A DNA stretch of 64,000 bases from Pandoraea commovens (lineage in GTDB: Bacteria; Pseudomonadota; Gammaproteobacteria; Burkholderiales; Burkholderiaceae): assembly GCF_902459615.1 (NCBI RefSeq), contig NZ_CABPSA010000005.1:186001-250000 (forward strand). Reading direction: 5' to 3'. Of this stretch, positions 44,942-56,300 are shown in pieces. The notes under the pieces are model-generated. The model ran no database searches. It worked only from the letters and a program-made list of their open reading frames with translations, and was not told where the DNA came from. The translations under genes and the position numbers were made by a program. The stretch's first letter is position 1; each line of letters starts with the position of its first letter.

Positions 44942-46279
44942 ATGTCAGTCTTGCATGTCAACATCATCGGCGCGGGTCTGGGCGGCCTGTGCCTGGCGCA
45001 GGGCCTGCGCCGCGCGGGAATCTCGTTCGATGTCTACGAGCGGGATCCCGCCCCCGACGCCCGCTTCCAGGGGTATCGCCTGCGCATCGACGCCAACGGC
45101 CTGGATGCCCTGAGCGAATGCCTGTCCGACGGCGGCATCGACCGCGTGCGCGAGCGTGCGGCCGTGGCGCGCGCCGGCGGGCGATTCGTCACCCCTCAAC
45201 TCGAAGACGCCAAGGTCGTCTTACCGCCTAGCTGGCACGACGCGCACACCGATTCGGCCGTCACAGACCATCGCCAGCGCACCACGACCGGCGCCGCGCG
45301 CCCGACGCCGCATGCCCCTGACATCCCCGGCGACGTCAGCGTCCATCGCCAGACGCTTCGCGAAATTCTGCTCGACGGCATTCTCGATCGTGTGCATTTC
45401 GGCAAATCGTTCTCGCGCACGACCACGATTGCCGACGGCCGCCGTATCGCCCATTTCGACGACGGCACGCAAAGCTTGCCGGGGCTCGTGATTGCAGCAG
45501 ACGGCACTCAATCCCGCGTTCGCGAATACGTGTTGCCGGGCATGGCCCCTCGCGAGACGGGCGACATCTGCATCTACGGCCTCACGCCGCTGTCGACCGC
45601 CCTGCTCGTGCTGATGGACGCCCACGGCGAGGCCACCATGATGGAAGGCAGCACCGTCGTGTTTGCCGACGGATTTGCCGTCATCGTCGAGGCGATGCTG
45701 TTTCGTCGTCCGCTTCGTGGCGATATGGCCCCCGAGACAAAGCGCGCACCCGCCCGGATGCCCCTCTCGCCAGTCTCCGACTATCTCTATTGGGCGTTCA
45801 TCGGTCCGTCGCGAACGCTGCTCGGCCCTGCGTACACCTGCGCGGAAATGCCGGACGCCATGCCGCTCGCGCGCATCGAGTCGATGACACAGTCATGGCA
45901 CCCGCATCTCGGCTCGCTGTTCTCGCACGCGGTCCCCGAAACGGTCCGCGTGTCGCCCGTGCGCAGCACCGCCAGCCCGCTGCCCTGGCAGATCGACGGT
46001 GTGGCCGGGCTGGGCGATGCGGTCCACGCGATGAGCCCCGCCGGGGGACTTGGCGCAAACACGGCGTTGCGCGACGCCGCGCAACTGACCCGGCATCTGC
46101 GCACGGTCGCCGACGGCCACGTGCCGCTCTGGCAAGCCATCACCGCCTATGAGCGCGACATGTGCGAGCGCGCGCGCGAGGCGGTGCGTCTTGCCGATGC
46201 TGGCGCCGCACTGCTCAACGCGCGTCGCGGCCCGTCGCCCGCATCGACACGGCAATCCGCCGATCTGATGCATTTGTGA
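44942..46279 (+). CDS. FAD-dependent aromatic hydroxylase-like monooxygenase
   Basis: 445 residues. GAGLGGLCLAQGLRRAGI (residues 10-27) binds the ADP part of FAD, VIAADGTQSRVRE (~183) is the DG motif and GLGDAVHAMSPAGGLGANTA (~358-377) is the GD motif, so all three class A hydroxylase signatures are present. It probably hydroxylates an aromatic or polyketide-like substrate with NAD(P)H and oxygen. It is divergent from the AraC gene and followed by an NmrA-like gene in the same direction. Confidence 0.88.
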   Translation: MSVLHVNIIGAGLGGLCLAQGLRRAGISFDVYERDPAPDARFQGYRLRIDANGLDALSECLSDGGIDRVRERAAVARAGGRFVTPQLEDAKVVLPPSWHDAHTDSAVTDHRQRTTTGAARPTPHAPDIPGDVSVHRQTLREILLDGILDRVHFGKSFSRTTTIADGRRIAHFDDGTQSLPGLVIAADGTQSRVREYVLPGMAPRETGDICIYGLTPLSTALLVLMDAHGEATMMEGSTVVFADGFAVIVEAMLFRRPLRGDMAPETKRAPARMPLSPVSDYLYWAFIGPSRTLLGPAYTCAEMPDAMPLARIESMTQSWHPHLGSLFSHAVPETVRVSPVRSTASPLPWQIDGVAGLGDAVHAMSPAGGLGANTALRDAAQLTRHLRTVADGHVPLWQAITAYERDMCERAREAVRLADAGAALLNARRGPSPASTRQSADLMHL

Positions 46280-46336
46280 GACGACCGCGATCCCGTGTTA
46301 CTTTTACGGCAACGTTACTGCGCGTGAGGAGTGACT

Positions 46337-47200
46337 ATGTACACCGTAATGGGTATCACGGGTCGCGTTGGCGGCGTGATCGGACACGATCTGCTCACCG
46401 CCGGCCTGCCACTGCGGGCCATTGTTCAGGACCCCGTCAAATCAAGTCGATGGGCCACGCTTGGCGGCGAGATCGCGGTGGCGGAGAACGGTGACGCCGA
46501 TGCGCTGACCAACGCCTTTCGTGGCAGCGAAGCCGTCTTCGTCATGCTCCCGCCGAACGCCGACCCGGAACTCGACTTCTCGCACGCTCGGCACCTGATC
46601 GACGCCATCGTCAAAGCACTGAGCGCCACGAACCCCAGGCGGGTGGTGTGCCTGTCGAGCATTGGTGCCGATTGCGACACTCCCAGCCTGATCACCGCGC
46701 TGCGTCTGTTCGAAGAGGCGGTGCGCGGGGTACGCTCGCCCGTGACCTTCCTGCGCCCTGCATGGTTGATGGAGAACTTTGCGTGGGACATTGCGCCCGC
46801 CCGGGAACGTGGCGAGCTGCCGAGCTATCTGGCACCGGTGGACCGGGCCATTCCGATGGTGTCGACGAACGACGTCGGCCATTTTGCCGCACGTGCGATG
46901 CAGGAGGATTTCGACGGCGAACGTATCTGGGAAATCGAAGGACCGGAGCGTTACTCGCCGGACGACATCGCCGCTGCTTTGGCGCGCGCCCTCGTGCGAG
47001 ACGTGATCGCCGAGGCCGTACCGCGTGCAGGGTGGGACCCGCTGTTCCGCGCGCAAGGCATGCGCAACCCGCTGCCGCGCATCCAGATGCTCGACGGGTT
47101 CAACGACGGCACTTTCCAGTTTCGCGACAACGGCCGGCATGTCATGCGCGGAGACGTCACGCTGCTCGACGCGATTACCGCGCTGGTTCGGGAAACCTGA
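46337..47200 (+). CDS. NmrA-like NAD(P)-binding protein
   Basis: 287 residues from the ATG at 46337, with AGGAG 5 bases upstream. A Rossmann motif GITGRVGGVIG (residues 6-16) opens an atypical short-chain dehydrogenase fold; VVCLSSIGAD (~99) and FLRPAWLMENFAWD (~137) are typical of the NmrA/HSCARG group, which lacks the YxxxK pair. Such proteins act as redox sensors or reduce quinones. It is 57 bases downstream of the FAD monooxygenase. Confidence 0.86.
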   Translation: MYTVMGITGRVGGVIGHDLLTAGLPLRAIVQDPVKSSRWATLGGEIAVAENGDADALTNAFRGSEAVFVMLPPNADPELDFSHARHLIDAIVKALSATNPRRVVCLSSIGADCDTPSLITALRLFEEAVRGVRSPVTFLRPAWLMENFAWDIAPARERGELPSYLAPVDRAIPMVSTNDVGHFAARAMQEDFDGERIWEIEGPERYSPDDIAAALARALVRDVIAEAVPRAGWDPLFRAQGMRNPLPRIQMLDGFNDGTFQFRDNGRHVMRGDVTLLDAITALVRET

Positions 47201-47256
47201 AGTCGAGAGTGAGCGTCTACGGCTTCATGGCCCGCGCCTGACGCCCTTCGGCTCGG

Positions 47257-48102
47257 TCACTGTGCCGAGCCGCACACGGGCGTCTGTGCGAGCAATGCAG
47301 GCCATCGCGCAGCCCACTCGCCGTCGTGCGAAAGGCCGGAGACGACAACCGTCTTGACGCACTTCCCACCGACAGCCGCCGCATAGCGCTTCTCGACGTC
47401 CGGGGGCACCACAGTGTCCTGTTCGCTGCTGAAGTGGATCTGAGGTATCGTCGCGACTCGCGTTGCAACGTCGATCGGATTGAGCGACGCCGGCATCGCC
47501 GACACGTTATGCATGCGGTTCACATACTCGACATCGAGATTACCGGCGACCGTCCGAAGCGACGCGACGTCCTGTCGTCGGGCGGCAATCAGCGCGACAA
47601 TCGCGCCACCGCCGGAATAGCCCACGAGCGCCAACCGCTGCCCGGGCGCGCGCGCCGCCATCTTTCCAACGGCCTCGTTCATTGCGTCGATGACGTCCGG
47701 CGCAAAGCGCTTGCCGGTCCAATACTGCACCCCGCATGCCGGATTCAGTGCCATTGGCGTGAACTGACAGGGACGCGCGAGATACACCACGTTGGGCGAT
47801 TTATCGGCCGCCGCAAGGGCGAGCCCCGTCGCAGCGACGGGCGTCGGATCGAGCGACGGCTCCGTTCGCGACAGCCACGCCAGTCCGTCGCCTTCGATAT
47901 AGACATTCACCGGCGCGTCGGTCTTCGTGATGCGAGAGAACACCGTCAGCACGAACGGTCCGCCCGTCACCGTCTCACGACGCAAACCCGCCGGGTCGGC
48001 CAACGCCTGAGCGTGGGCATCGCGATCGAGGCTCGCGCAGCCTGACATCAGCACGGTGGCAACCAGACACGCGAACCCACCGAGCAAGGCCTTAATTTGC
48101 AT
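47257..48102 (-). CDS. Predicted alpha/beta-hydrolase lipoprotein
   Basis: 281 residues. The N-terminus has a lipoprotein signal with lipobox LMSGC (Cys at residue 22). The hydrolase nucleophile elbow is GYSGGG (~160), with a candidate acid in SEQDTVVPPD (~234) and histidine in GLSHDGEW (~262), a complete triad. It would be anchored in the outer membrane facing the periplasm. The ATG overlaps the end of the TPR-glycosyltransferase gene by about 10 bases, so they are coexpressed. The start at 48102 is preferred over 48165, which would hide the signal. Substrate unknown. Confidence 0.82.
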   Translation of the reverse strand: MQIKALLGGFACLVATVLMSGCASLDRDAHAQALADPAGLRRETVTGGPFVLTVFSRITKTDAPVNVYIEGDGLAWLSRTEPSLDPTPVAATGLALAAADKSPNVVYLARPCQFTPMALNPACGVQYWTGKRFAPDVIDAMNEAVGKMAARAPGQRLALVGYSGGGAIVALIAARRQDVASLRTVAGNLDVEYVNRMHNVSAMPASLNPIDVATRVATIPQIHFSSEQDTVVPPDVEKRYAAAVGGKCVKTVVVSGLSHDGEWAARWPALLAQTPVCGSAQ

Positions 48103-50266
48103 CCTGCAACTCCACACCACGTCGTTGCGCGACAAAGGCGGCGAGCGCCCGCCCCATCCGATCAATCACAGGCCCCCACGCTGCGCGCTCGGACTGACGG
48201 AACAGTGTCATCCCCGGATACCACGGCGAATCGTCGCGACCGAGCAACCAGCGCCAGTCGGGTACAAACGGCAGCAGCACCCAGACCGGCCGCCCCATCC
48301 CGCCGGCCAGATGCACGGGGGACGAATCGACCGAAATCAGCAAATCTGCGAGATGCAAAATGGCGGCGGTGTCTTCGAAGTCACGGATCTCGTCGCTCAG
48401 CGACACCATCGTCATGCCTGCCGGCGGCGTTTGCGCCTGCGACGAAGCGGGTCCTTTCTGGATCGAGAGGAACGTTGCACCGCTCGCGCCGAGCGGCCCA
48501 AGCTGATCGAGAGATACGGATCGGTTGCTGTCGTTCACATGCTCCGGGCGTCCGGCCCAGACTGTTGCGATCCAAGGCCGGGGAACGTCGGCCAGACGCG
48601 CGCGCCAATGGGCGATGCGCTCGGGATCCGCACTGAGATACCCGACATCGCCGGGCAAATCGGTGAGTTTGAGGCCCATCGCCATCGGCAGGCTCATCAG
48701 TTCGCAATGCTGGTCGAAGGTAACGGGCAGCGTGCCGCGTCCGACAATATCCACCTCGCCCCACATCCGGCGGGCAATCGACAATGTTTCGGGATTCACT
48801 TCGAAGATCACCCGCGCCTGACTGCGCTCGCGCACCCACCGCGCCATGCGCATGAACTGGAATGTATCGCCATATCCCTGCTCATCGTGGATAAGCAACG
48901 TCTGTCCCGGAATCGGCTGACCGTCCCAACGTGGACGCTGGACTTTGCGCTCAATCGATTGCGTATGTTCGAGGCTGTAGCGATAGCGGTACTCTTGCCA
49001 GCCCCGCTCGAAATCGCCCAGCAGAAGCAGGGATTCGGCCAGATCGAACCGGTTGGACAAATCACCGGGGACCTGACGCGCGAGCATCGCCAGCACGTCA
49101 CGGCCAGCCTCGGCTTTACCCTGTGCGCGCAAGGCCATCGCGAGCAGACGCCAAATCGACATGGGCGCAGCGCCCGCCGCCACGACATCGCGCAGCAGCG
49201 CCTCTGCGCCTTCGAAATCCTGCGCCGCAATGCGTTCGGATGCCGCTTGATGAACGGATGCGTGATCGTGCAACGTACCCGCCTGCGATACCTGCGACGC
49301 CTGCGCGTCAGGTGCCCCGGCGGCGTCACGTCTCGCAATATCCGCTTCGACCGCCGCCAGCGCGGCCTGCACGTTGGTGCTTTGGGGCAGTAACCCGATG
49401 GCGGCTCGCGCGCTGACGAGCGCTTCGTCGAGGCGTCCGACCAGACGCAGCACGCCCGCTCGTGCCACCAACGTCGAGGGATGCTGCGCAGCGAATGCCG
49501 ACATCACTTCCACGACCTGCAACGCAGCCGCAACATTGCCGCGCGAGAGTTCGATATCGGCCAGATTCCGATAAGCGTCGACAAAGTTGGGCGCCAGTTC
49601 AATGGCCCGGCGCGCCAGTCCCCCCGCCTCGTCGAAACGTTTCTGCAAGCTCAACAGCGACGCCAGATTACTCAGCGTATCGGCACGCCGGGGATCGATT
49701 TCCAACGCGCGGCGATAATGCGCTTCGGACACGTCGAAACGTCCCAGCAGTCGTGCGGTATTACCCAGATTGTTCTGCGCGTCCGCCGATCCCGGTTGGA
49801 GATCCCCCACACGCGTCAGACACGTCAGGCTTTGTTCGAGCTGACCGGATTCCTGCAATGCGATGCCCAGATTGTTCCATCCGGGCGCGAACGCGGGATC
49901 GATCTCGACGGCGCGACGCCCCGCCGCCACGGCATCCGTCAGACGCCCCGCCTGACGATACATCTCCGCCAGATCCGACCAGCATGCCGCATGCACACCC
50001 GGTGCCCGGCACGTGGTTGTCAGATGCTCGATCGCCATGTCGCGCTTGCCGTAAGCATGTGCCATCAGGCCAAGGAGATAGTGCGCGTCGGGGTGTTCAG
50101 ATGAGGCATCCAGTACACGTCGGCACAACATTTCGGCCTGTGCCGCCTGTCCGGCTTGCCAATGGGAATTCGCCAGCGCAATCGCTTGCGCAAAAGTGAG
50201 CGTCCCGGCAGCAGCGGGCGACGACGACGCACCGTGAGGCGACGGGGAGGAGGGGGCGGAAGACAT
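48092..50266 (-). CDS. TPR protein with C-terminal GT9-like glycosyltransferase domain
   Basis: 724 residues. The first ~290 residues are about eight tetratricopeptide repeats (e.g. AGRLTDAVAAGRRAVEIDPA, FDVSEAHYRRALEIDPRRAD). A spacer follows, then from ~430 a Rossmann-like transferase region with LLIHDEQGYGDTFQFMRMAR (~467) and a C-terminal ILHLADLLISVDSSPVHLAG (~647) and GRPVWVLLPF, similar to heptosyltransferase/GT9 and SPINDLY-like enzymes. No signal peptide, so it is cytoplasmic. It lies 112 bases downstream of the autotransporter on the same strand, suggesting that it glycosylates that protein before export. Confidence 0.8.
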   Translation of the reverse strand: MSSAPSSPSPHGASSSPAAAGTLTFAQAIALANSHWQAGQAAQAEMLCRRVLDASSEHPDAHYLLGLMAHAYGKRDMAIEHLTTTCRAPGVHAACWSDLAEMYRQAGRLTDAVAAGRRAVEIDPAFAPGWNNLGIALQESGQLEQSLTCLTRVGDLQPGSADAQNNLGNTARLLGRFDVSEAHYRRALEIDPRRADTLSNLASLLSLQKRFDEAGGLARRAIELAPNFVDAYRNLADIELSRGNVAAALQVVEVMSAFAAQHPSTLVARAGVLRLVGRLDEALVSARAAIGLLPQSTNVQAALAAVEADIARRDAAGAPDAQASQVSQAGTLHDHASVHQAASERIAAQDFEGAEALLRDVVAAGAAPMSIWRLLAMALRAQGKAEAGRDVLAMLARQVPGDLSNRFDLAESLLLLGDFERGWQEYRYRYSLEHTQSIERKVQRPRWDGQPIPGQTLLIHDEQGYGDTFQFMRMARWVRERSQARVIFEVNPETLSIARRMWGEVDIVGRGTLPVTFDQHCELMSLPMAMGLKLTDLPGDVGYLSADPERIAHWRARLADVPRPWIATVWAGRPEHVNDSNRSVSLDQLGPLGASGATFLSIQKGPASSQAQTPPAGMTMVSLSDEIRDFEDTAAILHLADLLISVDSSPVHLAGGMGRPVWVLLPFVPDWRWLLGRDDSPWYPGMTLFRQSERAAWGPVIDRMGRALAAFVAQRRGVELQDAN

Positions 50267-50318
50267 CGGATGACGTTCGGGAAACTCGGGAAGCCGTGGG
50301 TACTGCGCGATACTTCCA

Positions 50319-50354
50319 CGGCGGTCGCAGCCATGTCAATGATTGCGACCGCCG
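50319..50354 (-). other. Strong hairpin between autotransporter and TPR-glycosyltransferase genes
   Basis: CGGCGGTCGCA (50319-50329) pairs perfectly with TGCGACCGCCG (50344-50354), 11 bp with a 14-base loop. No T tract follows on the minus strand. It could be an attenuator, an mRNA processing or stability element, or a weak terminator reducing downstream expression. Confidence 0.5.
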
Positions 50355-50378
50355 ATACCGTCTGAAGGTGTCAGGCGA

Positions 50379-53300
50379 TCAGAAGCGCTGCTGCACGCGC
50401 ACGATGCCCGTGTGCGACACGAAGCCCGACCCCACTTGCAGATCGTAGCGAACGGACGCACTCAGATTGTTCGCCCGCATCAGCGTCACACCCAGCGACA
50501 TTTCGGCCAGATCCGACACCGGGGTCGCCCCCACCGTCGTGAAGCCGGTTTGCCCGGTCGGGTCTGCGGCAAAGCTCGCGCCCGTGGTCTGACGCGTGCG
50601 GTTGTACTCGTGCACCCAGCGCAGACCAAGCTCCGGCGTCCACGTGCCCGACGAGGTCTCGAACGGCATGGCAATCTTCGCGCCCAGAGCACTACGCACC
50701 GAACTGCTGCCCGCACTGCTGACCGACAAGGCCGTACCGTTGCCACCGGTTTCCGTGTAGCTGTTCTGATTCAGGTAGCTGTACGTGATGCTCGCGAGCG
50801 GGGTGACGATGGCACGGCCCAGCGCAAGCGGCCAGCCGAATTCGGCACTGGTTGCGTACTGCTGACCGTTGAAATTGCCGTTGGCCGCGCCACTGAAGCC
50901 CTGCATCGAAACCAGACGCGTCGAGTTGTAACGTTGCAGCACGACCGAACCCGTCAGGTTCACGTACCACGGCTCACCCGTGTAGGCGGCATAACCGATC
51001 AGGCCATAGCCGTTGACGCTGGTCTGATTGCCCGACGTACTCCCATCGTTATTGATGACGGTGCGCGAGAACTGGAACGCACCGCCCGCGCGCACGCGAT
51101 CGCCGAACGCACGGTCGGCCCCCACCAGCAGGCCCCCATAGTTGGCGCTGTAACCGTCGACATTCTCGCGAGCATTCTGGCTGGAGTGACCGCCGAACGC
51201 CTGGCCCCACACGCCCCAGTTGGCCGCGCTGTCGCCGGTCGCCACACCCGTGCCACCCGCTTGTGCCACACGCAGACCGTTGACGTGCGAGTTCACGAGG
51301 TTCATCGAACCGAACGTCGCAGCACCGGCTGCCCGCGCGTTCTGCGCGGGTGCGAGCTGCTTTCCGACGCGGTTGGCCGAATCGGCCGAACGGTCGCTCA
51401 GCGAGCCGAGCGTGGCGTTGAACAGATTGAGCAACTGCGGATCGCTCACACCGGTGTAGCCCAACAATCCGCGCAGGGCCGACGTCGCGTTCGGTGCCGA
51501 CGCGATCGTCGCGTTCGTACGCGGATCGAAGGCTGGCAAGCCGCCGTTGTTACCGTTCCCGGCTTCGGGGTTGCTGCCCGTGCCACCGGCATTGCCCGAG
51601 TTGCCCGAGTTACCCGTATTGCCGCCGTTGTTGATACCGCCGTTGCCGCTGCCGTTGTTGGCACCGGTGCCGTTGGCCAGCGTCACCACCAGATTCTTGT
51701 GTGAACCGTTTGCTACCTCCGCACCGCTGGCGTCTAGCGTCGTCGAACCATTGACGCGATACACCAACGAGCTGGCGTTGTAGTTCGCCGTTCCTGCCGT
51801 ATCGATCACGACATAGCGCTGACCGGCGGCAAAGTTGTAGCCCAGCGATTGCAGCGCCACGCTCGACCCGGCGGCAAGCGTCGTATTACCGCTCACCACG
51901 AGGCGGCCATACCCGCTGTCGGTCGCCGGATCGCCAGTGGTCACGGCATTGCTAGCCACGCCGATTTGCAGCGTTGCGCCTGCGGACTGCGCGTAGTTAC
52001 CCGAGACCTGAATCGCCTTGTTGATCTGCAACACCGACGCTTCGTTGTATGCAGTGCGCGTGCCAGCCAGATCGAAGTTGTTGCCCACAACGAGGTTGCC
52101 GCCGTTAAAGCGCACGTCGGCATTGGTGCTGACGATCGTGCCGCCATACGTTGGGCCGAAGCTCGTGATCGTGCCGAAGGTGCCATCCGTTGCACCGGCA
52201 ATGCGCAGATCGTTCGGCGAGCGGTTGATGATCCATCCCGCAATCGTGCCCGCGTTGTTGATCTGACCGATCGACGACGAGACGCTCTGGTTCGAGATAG
52301 CGCCGCCCAAACCGGTGATGAGACCACCGGAAAGGTTATTGATGACGCCGATCGAATTCGCGTTGTAAATCCCGTAGTAACCGGCCGTCAGCGTACCCGC
52401 GTTGTTGATCTGGCCGATCGTGCCCCCGGTGCTCACACCGTTCGCCGTCCCCCAGTCGTTGTTGATGCCCGTCGAATAGCTCGTGTCCGTCGCCTTGATG
52501 CTGCCACCGGCGAGGTTGTTGATCGTGCCGATGGAACCACCGTAGTTGCCTACACCGGCAAACTGACCGACCACGGTGCCGCTATTGGTCAGCGTGTCGA
52601 GCGTCGTGCGCGGCGAGACGTTGCCCGACGGCAGGAGCATCAGGCCGGTGTAGCCGCTGATCAGACCACTGTTATTGATCGAACCGATCTGCCCGGTGTT
52701 CGCCAGCCCCACAATCGTCGACGCCGTCGGGGCCGCCGAGATGGTGCCGGTATTCACAACCGACGTCAGAACACCGGCATTAATCACGCCGAACCGGCCG
52801 CCGGTGATCTGTCCGGAGTTCTCCAGACGCGTCAGCGCGGTCACGCTGTTCACGCCAGCCATGTTGGCCGAAAGCAGCGTGCTTTTGTTGAGCAACGTGC
52901 CGATGACACCGCCGTTGTAGATCGCCGAATCCGTCGCACCGGTCGCATGAATCAGGCCGTTGTTCTCGACGCGATCGATACTGCCGCCATTGGTTCCGAC
53001 GGACAGCGCGGAGGTTCCGGTCAACGTGCCGTTGTTCGTGAGCGTGCCGAGCGAACCGTTGATCGATCCGTAGGTCGTGCCGGAGATCGTCAGGTTGGCG
53101 CCATCGTAGGCCCAGTCCGGCGTGCCGGTTGCCGTGCCCGGCGTCAGCGGCCACGTGCCAGCGATGGTCCCGATGTTAGCCGGTGCGAAGATCGTCACCA
53201 CGAGATCGGTGTTACTGCCGTTACCGACCTTGGCACCGCTGGCCGCGAGCGACGGATAACCGTTCACGGCATAGCGCAGCGTGCCTTCGTTGTAGATGGC

Positions 53301-56300
53301 CGAACCCGCGGTATCGATCACCACGTAGCGCTGACCCGCCGCGAAGTTATAGCCCAGCGATTGCAGCGCAATGCTCGATCCCGGCGCAATGTATGTGTTG
53401 CCCGAGACGAGCAGACGGCCGTAGCCGACATCCGTCAGCATGCTGCCCGTCGCCAACGCGCCGTTGGCCACGCCGATTTGCAGCGTGCCCGCGGCAGCCT
53501 GCGAGTAGTTGCCCGCGACACGAAGCACGTTGTTGATCTGCAGCACCGACGAATCGTTGTACGCCGTGCGGGTGTTTGCGAGATCGAAGTGATCGTCCAC
53601 CACCAGCTTGCCGCCGTTGAAATGTACGTCGGCGTTCGTGCTGACAATGGTGCTGGAATAAGTGGGGCCGAAACCGGTCAGCGTGCCGAACGTGCCGTCG
53701 GTCGCACCGCTGATGTACAGATTGTTTTGCGAACGGTTGATGATCCAGCCCGCAATCGTGCCCGCGTTGTTGATCTGGCCGATCGACGCCGTCGGTGCCT
53801 GATTCGAAATCGCACCGCCAATCCCCTTGATCACGCCACCGGCAAGGTTGTTGATCGTGCCAACCGCAGCATCGTTGTAGATGCCGTAGTAGGCGCCCCA
53901 AATCGTGCCCGCATTCTTGATAAGGCCGATGGTGCTCGAAGCGACGTTGCTCACCGCAGCGACGTCCGCAGTGAGGCCACCGGTGGCGAGAATCTGGCCG
54001 CCCACCTGGTTGTCCAGCGTGCCGAGATAGGCGTTGCTGTTCAGCACGCCCTTGTTCGATCCGGTGATCGTGCCGCTATTAGTCAGCGTGCCGAGCGTCG
54101 CATTGGCCAAACCCGTCTTGCTTGAGATCAGGCCGTAGTAACCGGAGATCAGCCCCGTGTTCGTCAGCGCGCCGAGCTGCGCCGAGTTCAGCACGCCGTA
54201 GGCGTTGGCTGCCTGAATCGTGCCGGAGTTGAATACCGAGGTGAGCGTGTTGCTGTTGTTCAGCCCCTGCAACGCACCGGTCACGGTGCCCGAGTTTTCG
54301 AAGCGGGTGATCGTGCCGCCATTGCTGACGCCACCATAGGCCGCCGTCGACACAGAACCGCGATTGACCAGCGTGCCGATGGTACCGCCGTTGTAAAGGC
54401 CCGAGCTGGTGTTGCTGGTCGCGGCGATCACACCGTCGTTCTCGACAAGACCGATGTTGCCCGCCGAGGACGTCGAGAGTGCATAGGCGCCCGTCAACGT
54501 ACCCGAGTTCGACAGCGTGCCCATGTTGCCCGTGATGGTCGCGAACGAGGTGCCTGCTATCGACAGGTTCGTGCCGTCGTAAGCCCAGTTTGGCGACGAC
54601 GAAGGCGTACCGGCCACCAGCGTGTCCGTGCCGCCCATCGCACCCACAAAAGGCGCCGTTACCGTCACGACCAGATCCTGGTGCCCGGAAACCGGCAGGC
54701 TTGCACCGCTGCCGGAGAGGTACGGGTAACCATTGACGACGTAACGCAGCGTGCCTTCGTTGTAGGTCGCGGACCCCGCCGTATCGATCACGACAAAACG
54801 CTGGCCCGCTGCGAAGTTGTAGCCCAGCGACTGCAATGCGATGGTCGAGCCCGGGGCGACGGTCGTGTTGCCCGTCACCTTCAGATAGCCGTACCCGGCG
54901 TCGAGGCCAACGTTGCCCGTCGTGACGGCACCGTTGCCCACGCCAAGTTGCAACGTGGCGTTGGCACCCTGTGCGTAGTTACCAAAGATGTAGATCGGCT
55001 GGTTGACCTGCAACACGGAGGCATCGTTGAACGCCGTGCGCGCGTTGCCCAGATCAACGATGTCGTTCAACAGGAGGTTGCCTCCGTTGAAATGCACATC
55101 TGCCAACGGACTGGCCAGCGTACCGACGACCGAACCGCCGAAGCCCGTCAGCGTACCGAAGGCCGTGCCCGTCGCACCGGCAATCGACAGCGCCTGCGAG
55201 CCGTAATACAGAATGCTGCCAGCAATGGTGCCAGCGTTGTTGATCTGACCGATCATGGCGTCGGTCGACTGGTTCGAAATCGCCGCCGTCGGTCCGGTAA
55301 TCAGACCGGACGCAAGGTTGTTGATCGTGCCGATCGAATCGGTGTTGTAGATCCCGTAGAGGCCACCCGAAATCGTACCGGCGTTGTTGATCGCACCAAT
55401 CGTGCCGCGATAGTCCGTGCCGCTGACCGCGCTGGCATTGGAAAGCCCAATGCCGATGATGGTATCTGTGCCGGTAATTTGTCCGCCACCGAGGTTCTCG
55501 ATGGTGGTGATGGCCGTGCCATTGTTGGAGATGCCTTTTTCCGTTCCGGCGATCGTGCCGCTATTGAGCAGAGTGCCAAGCAGCGGATTCGGCGCGCTGC
55601 CCTTGACGGCAGCGACCCCGAAAATGCCCGAAATGCGCCCGCTGTTGCTCAGCGTGCCGAGTTGCGACTGGTTGAGTACGCCATACCCGGCCGTCGCGCC
55701 AATCGACCCGCTGTTGATGGCCTCCGTCAACGTACCCTGGTTGTTCAGCCCCTGAAAGAACCCGGTGATCGTTCCTGTGTTCTCAAACCGGGTCATCTGA
55801 CCGCCGTTGCCGATCCCGGCAAACGTGCCCGTCGTCACCGACCCGCGATTGACGAAAGTGCCGATGACGCCGCTGTTGTACGAGCCCGAGTTGCTACCTG
55901 CATTGATCGAACCGGTGTTCTCGACAAGAGACACGTTCGCTGCAGCAGAGAACGACAGCGCGTACGCACCGCTCATCGATCCGGCGTTCGAAATGGTGCC
56001 GAGGCCACCGGTGATCGTCGCGAACGTCGCGGGCAACGCGCCCGAGATCGTCAGGTTGGTTCCGTCAAAGGCCCAGTTCGGCGACGTAATCGTGTCCGGC
56101 GAGCCGGAGAAGAGTTGCGTCACACCGTCCATCGTGGCGACCGGCCCGGGCACGGCAAAAACCGCCCCTGCGTTCATCGACGCGACCGCCACAGCCGCAA
56201 CGGCAGCGGCCTTGCGCGCACGGCGACGGTCGACGGAGCGCGACTTGCCGCCGTGGCCGCTCGCCACTTCGGAAGCCACCTGATACATGCCGAGACTGGC

